NCBI GenBank assembly: GCA_023380995.1
Contig: JAMCTD010000036.1
Location: 5,922-11,357, forward strand
Reading direction: 5' to 3'
Origin: Patescibacteria group bacterium
GTDB lineage: Bacteria; Patescibacteria; Microgenomatia; Daviesbacterales; UBA10151
Length of the DNA: 5,436 nucleotides
Shown here: positions 4,926-5,436 of the stretch, in pieces
Numbering within the stretch: position 1 is the stretch's first letter
How the letters are laid out: each line of letters opens with the position of its first letter
The notes under the pieces: model-generated
Told to the model about the DNA's origin: nothing
What the model saw: the letters and a program-made list of their open reading frames with translations, nothing else
Databases searched by the model: none
Program-made: the position numbers and the translations under genes

Positions 4926-5436
4926 ATGAAAGCCACAGCTCAAGCACCATCAAATATTGCTTTTACCAAATATTGGGGTAAAAAAGATGAGGTATTAAGG
5001 TTACCTGAAAATGGCTCAATCTCTATGTGTTTAAGCAACTTACTTACCACCACTACCGTAGAATTCTCCCCTGCTTATACAGAAGATGAAATTACCATTA
5101 ATGGCGGAGGCGTGGAAGAAAACGAAGCAAAAAGAGTCATAAAACATTTAGATAGAGTAAGAAAAATATCTGGAATCAGTGAGAAGGCAAAAATGGTTTC
5201 CAATAATAATTTCCCATCAGGTACAGGCCTGTCTTCTTCTGCCTCCGGCTTTGCTGCTTTAACCCTAGCTGCATCAAAAGCTGCAGGTTTGGATTTACCA
5301 GAAAAAGATTTATCTATTTTAGCCAGACAAGGAGCAGGTTCTGCCTGCAGATCCATCCCTTCAGGTTTTGTGGAATGGCTTGATGGTGATACTTCTGAAA
5401 CTTGGTTCATTAAAGTAACTGAGTCTGCTTCCACTG
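4926..5436 (+). CDS. mvaD: Diphosphomevalonate decarboxylase, N-terminal part (3' truncated by window)
   Basis: The first 170 residues are present and the frame is still open at the window edge. The enzyme performs ATP-dependent decarboxylation of 5-diphosphomevalonate to isopentenyl diphosphate. APSNIAFTKYWGKKD (7-21) is the family signature, with Lys15 and Lys19 matching Lys18 and Lys22 of the yeast enzyme. LPENGSISM (26-34) follows. The phosphate loop is PSGTGLSSSASGFAAL (97-112). GAGSACRSIPSGFVEW (136-151) contains Arg142, matching the conserved substrate-binding arginine of SACRS in yeast. The catalytic aspartate near the C-terminus lies beyond the window. The start at 4926 gives MKATAQAPSN, the expected N-terminus; only a weak GAAGA precedes it. 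It is separated from the kinase gene by a 191-nt repeat-bearing spacer, unlike the overlapping genes upstream. Its presence shows the bacterial/eukaryotic-type late pathway rather than the archaeal phosphomevalonate dehydratase route. Confidence 0.95.
   Translation, partial: MKATAQAPSNIAFTKYWGKKDEVLRLPENGSISMCLSNLLTTTTVEFSPAYTEDEITINGGGVEENEAKRVIKHLDRVRKISGISEKAKMVSNNNFPSGTGLSSSASGFAALTLAASKAAGLDLPEKDLSILARQGAGSACRSIPSGFVEWLDGDTSETWFIKVTESAST

Noticed and set aside
4507..4953. 148-codon open frame on the minus strand across the end of the second kinase and the spacer
   Set aside because: It is antisense to a well-supported kinase C-terminus including GAGGGDC, shows no recognisable domain, and is explained by chance plus palindromic repeats.
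5075..5434. 119-codon minus-strand open frame inside the decarboxylase region
   Set aside because: It lies opposite strongly conserved decarboxylase motifs (phosphate loop, SACRS) and has no identifiable features of its own.
1..5436. CRISPR array, tRNA or rRNA genes, transposase or phage genes
   Set aside because: No regularly spaced direct repeats, no tRNA- or rRNA-like segment and no recombinase or phage protein were recognised on either strand.

Overview
The window holds most of a bacterial mevalonate operon, with every gene on the + strand. It starts inside the end of HMG-CoA reductase and stops inside diphosphomevalonate decarboxylase. Base composition is AT-rich and recognisable Shine-Dalgarno sequences are scarce. 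TGA ends three genes, so the recoded code 25 (TGA = Gly) of some candidate phyla does not apply. A decarboxylase-type late pathway, an archaeal-style early module, short spacers and many short palindromic repeats together suggest a Candidate Phyla Radiation (Patescibacteria) bacterium, perhaps Microgenomates-like. That placement is inference from gene content and protein style; a Chloroflexota-like or archaeal source is not excluded.

Layout: 1-165 C-terminus of class I HMG-CoA reductase; 166-227 AT-rich spacer filled by an interrupted palindrome; 228-1271 HMG-CoA synthase; 1294-2427 archaeal/SCPx-type acetoacetyl-CoA thiolase; 2427-2729 DUF35-type OB-fold protein lacking its zinc ribbon; 2726-3754 mevalonate kinase; 3751-4734 a second GHMP kinase with phosphomevalonate-kinase motifs; 4735-4925 a non-coding spacer with two palindromic structures; 4926-end diphosphomevalonate decarboxylase (N-terminal 170 residues). 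From the thiolase to the second kinase the genes overlap by 1-4 nt (TAATG, ATGA, ATGA), which implies translational coupling.

Together the genes would take acetyl-CoA to isopentenyl diphosphate: thiolase and HMG-CoA synthase, probably held together by the DUF35 protein, make HMG-CoA; the reductase makes mevalonate; two kinases phosphorylate it twice; the decarboxylase yields IPP. Every step from acetyl-CoA to IPP is represented, though the first and last genes are cut by the window.

The least ordinary part is the repeat content. A 114-bp element with perfect 11-bp terminal inverted repeats and nested internal dyads lies in frame inside the mevalonate kinase gene and supplies 38 residues. A five-unit heptamer repeat lies further along in the same gene. 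Two more palindromic structures fill the spacer before the decarboxylase gene.
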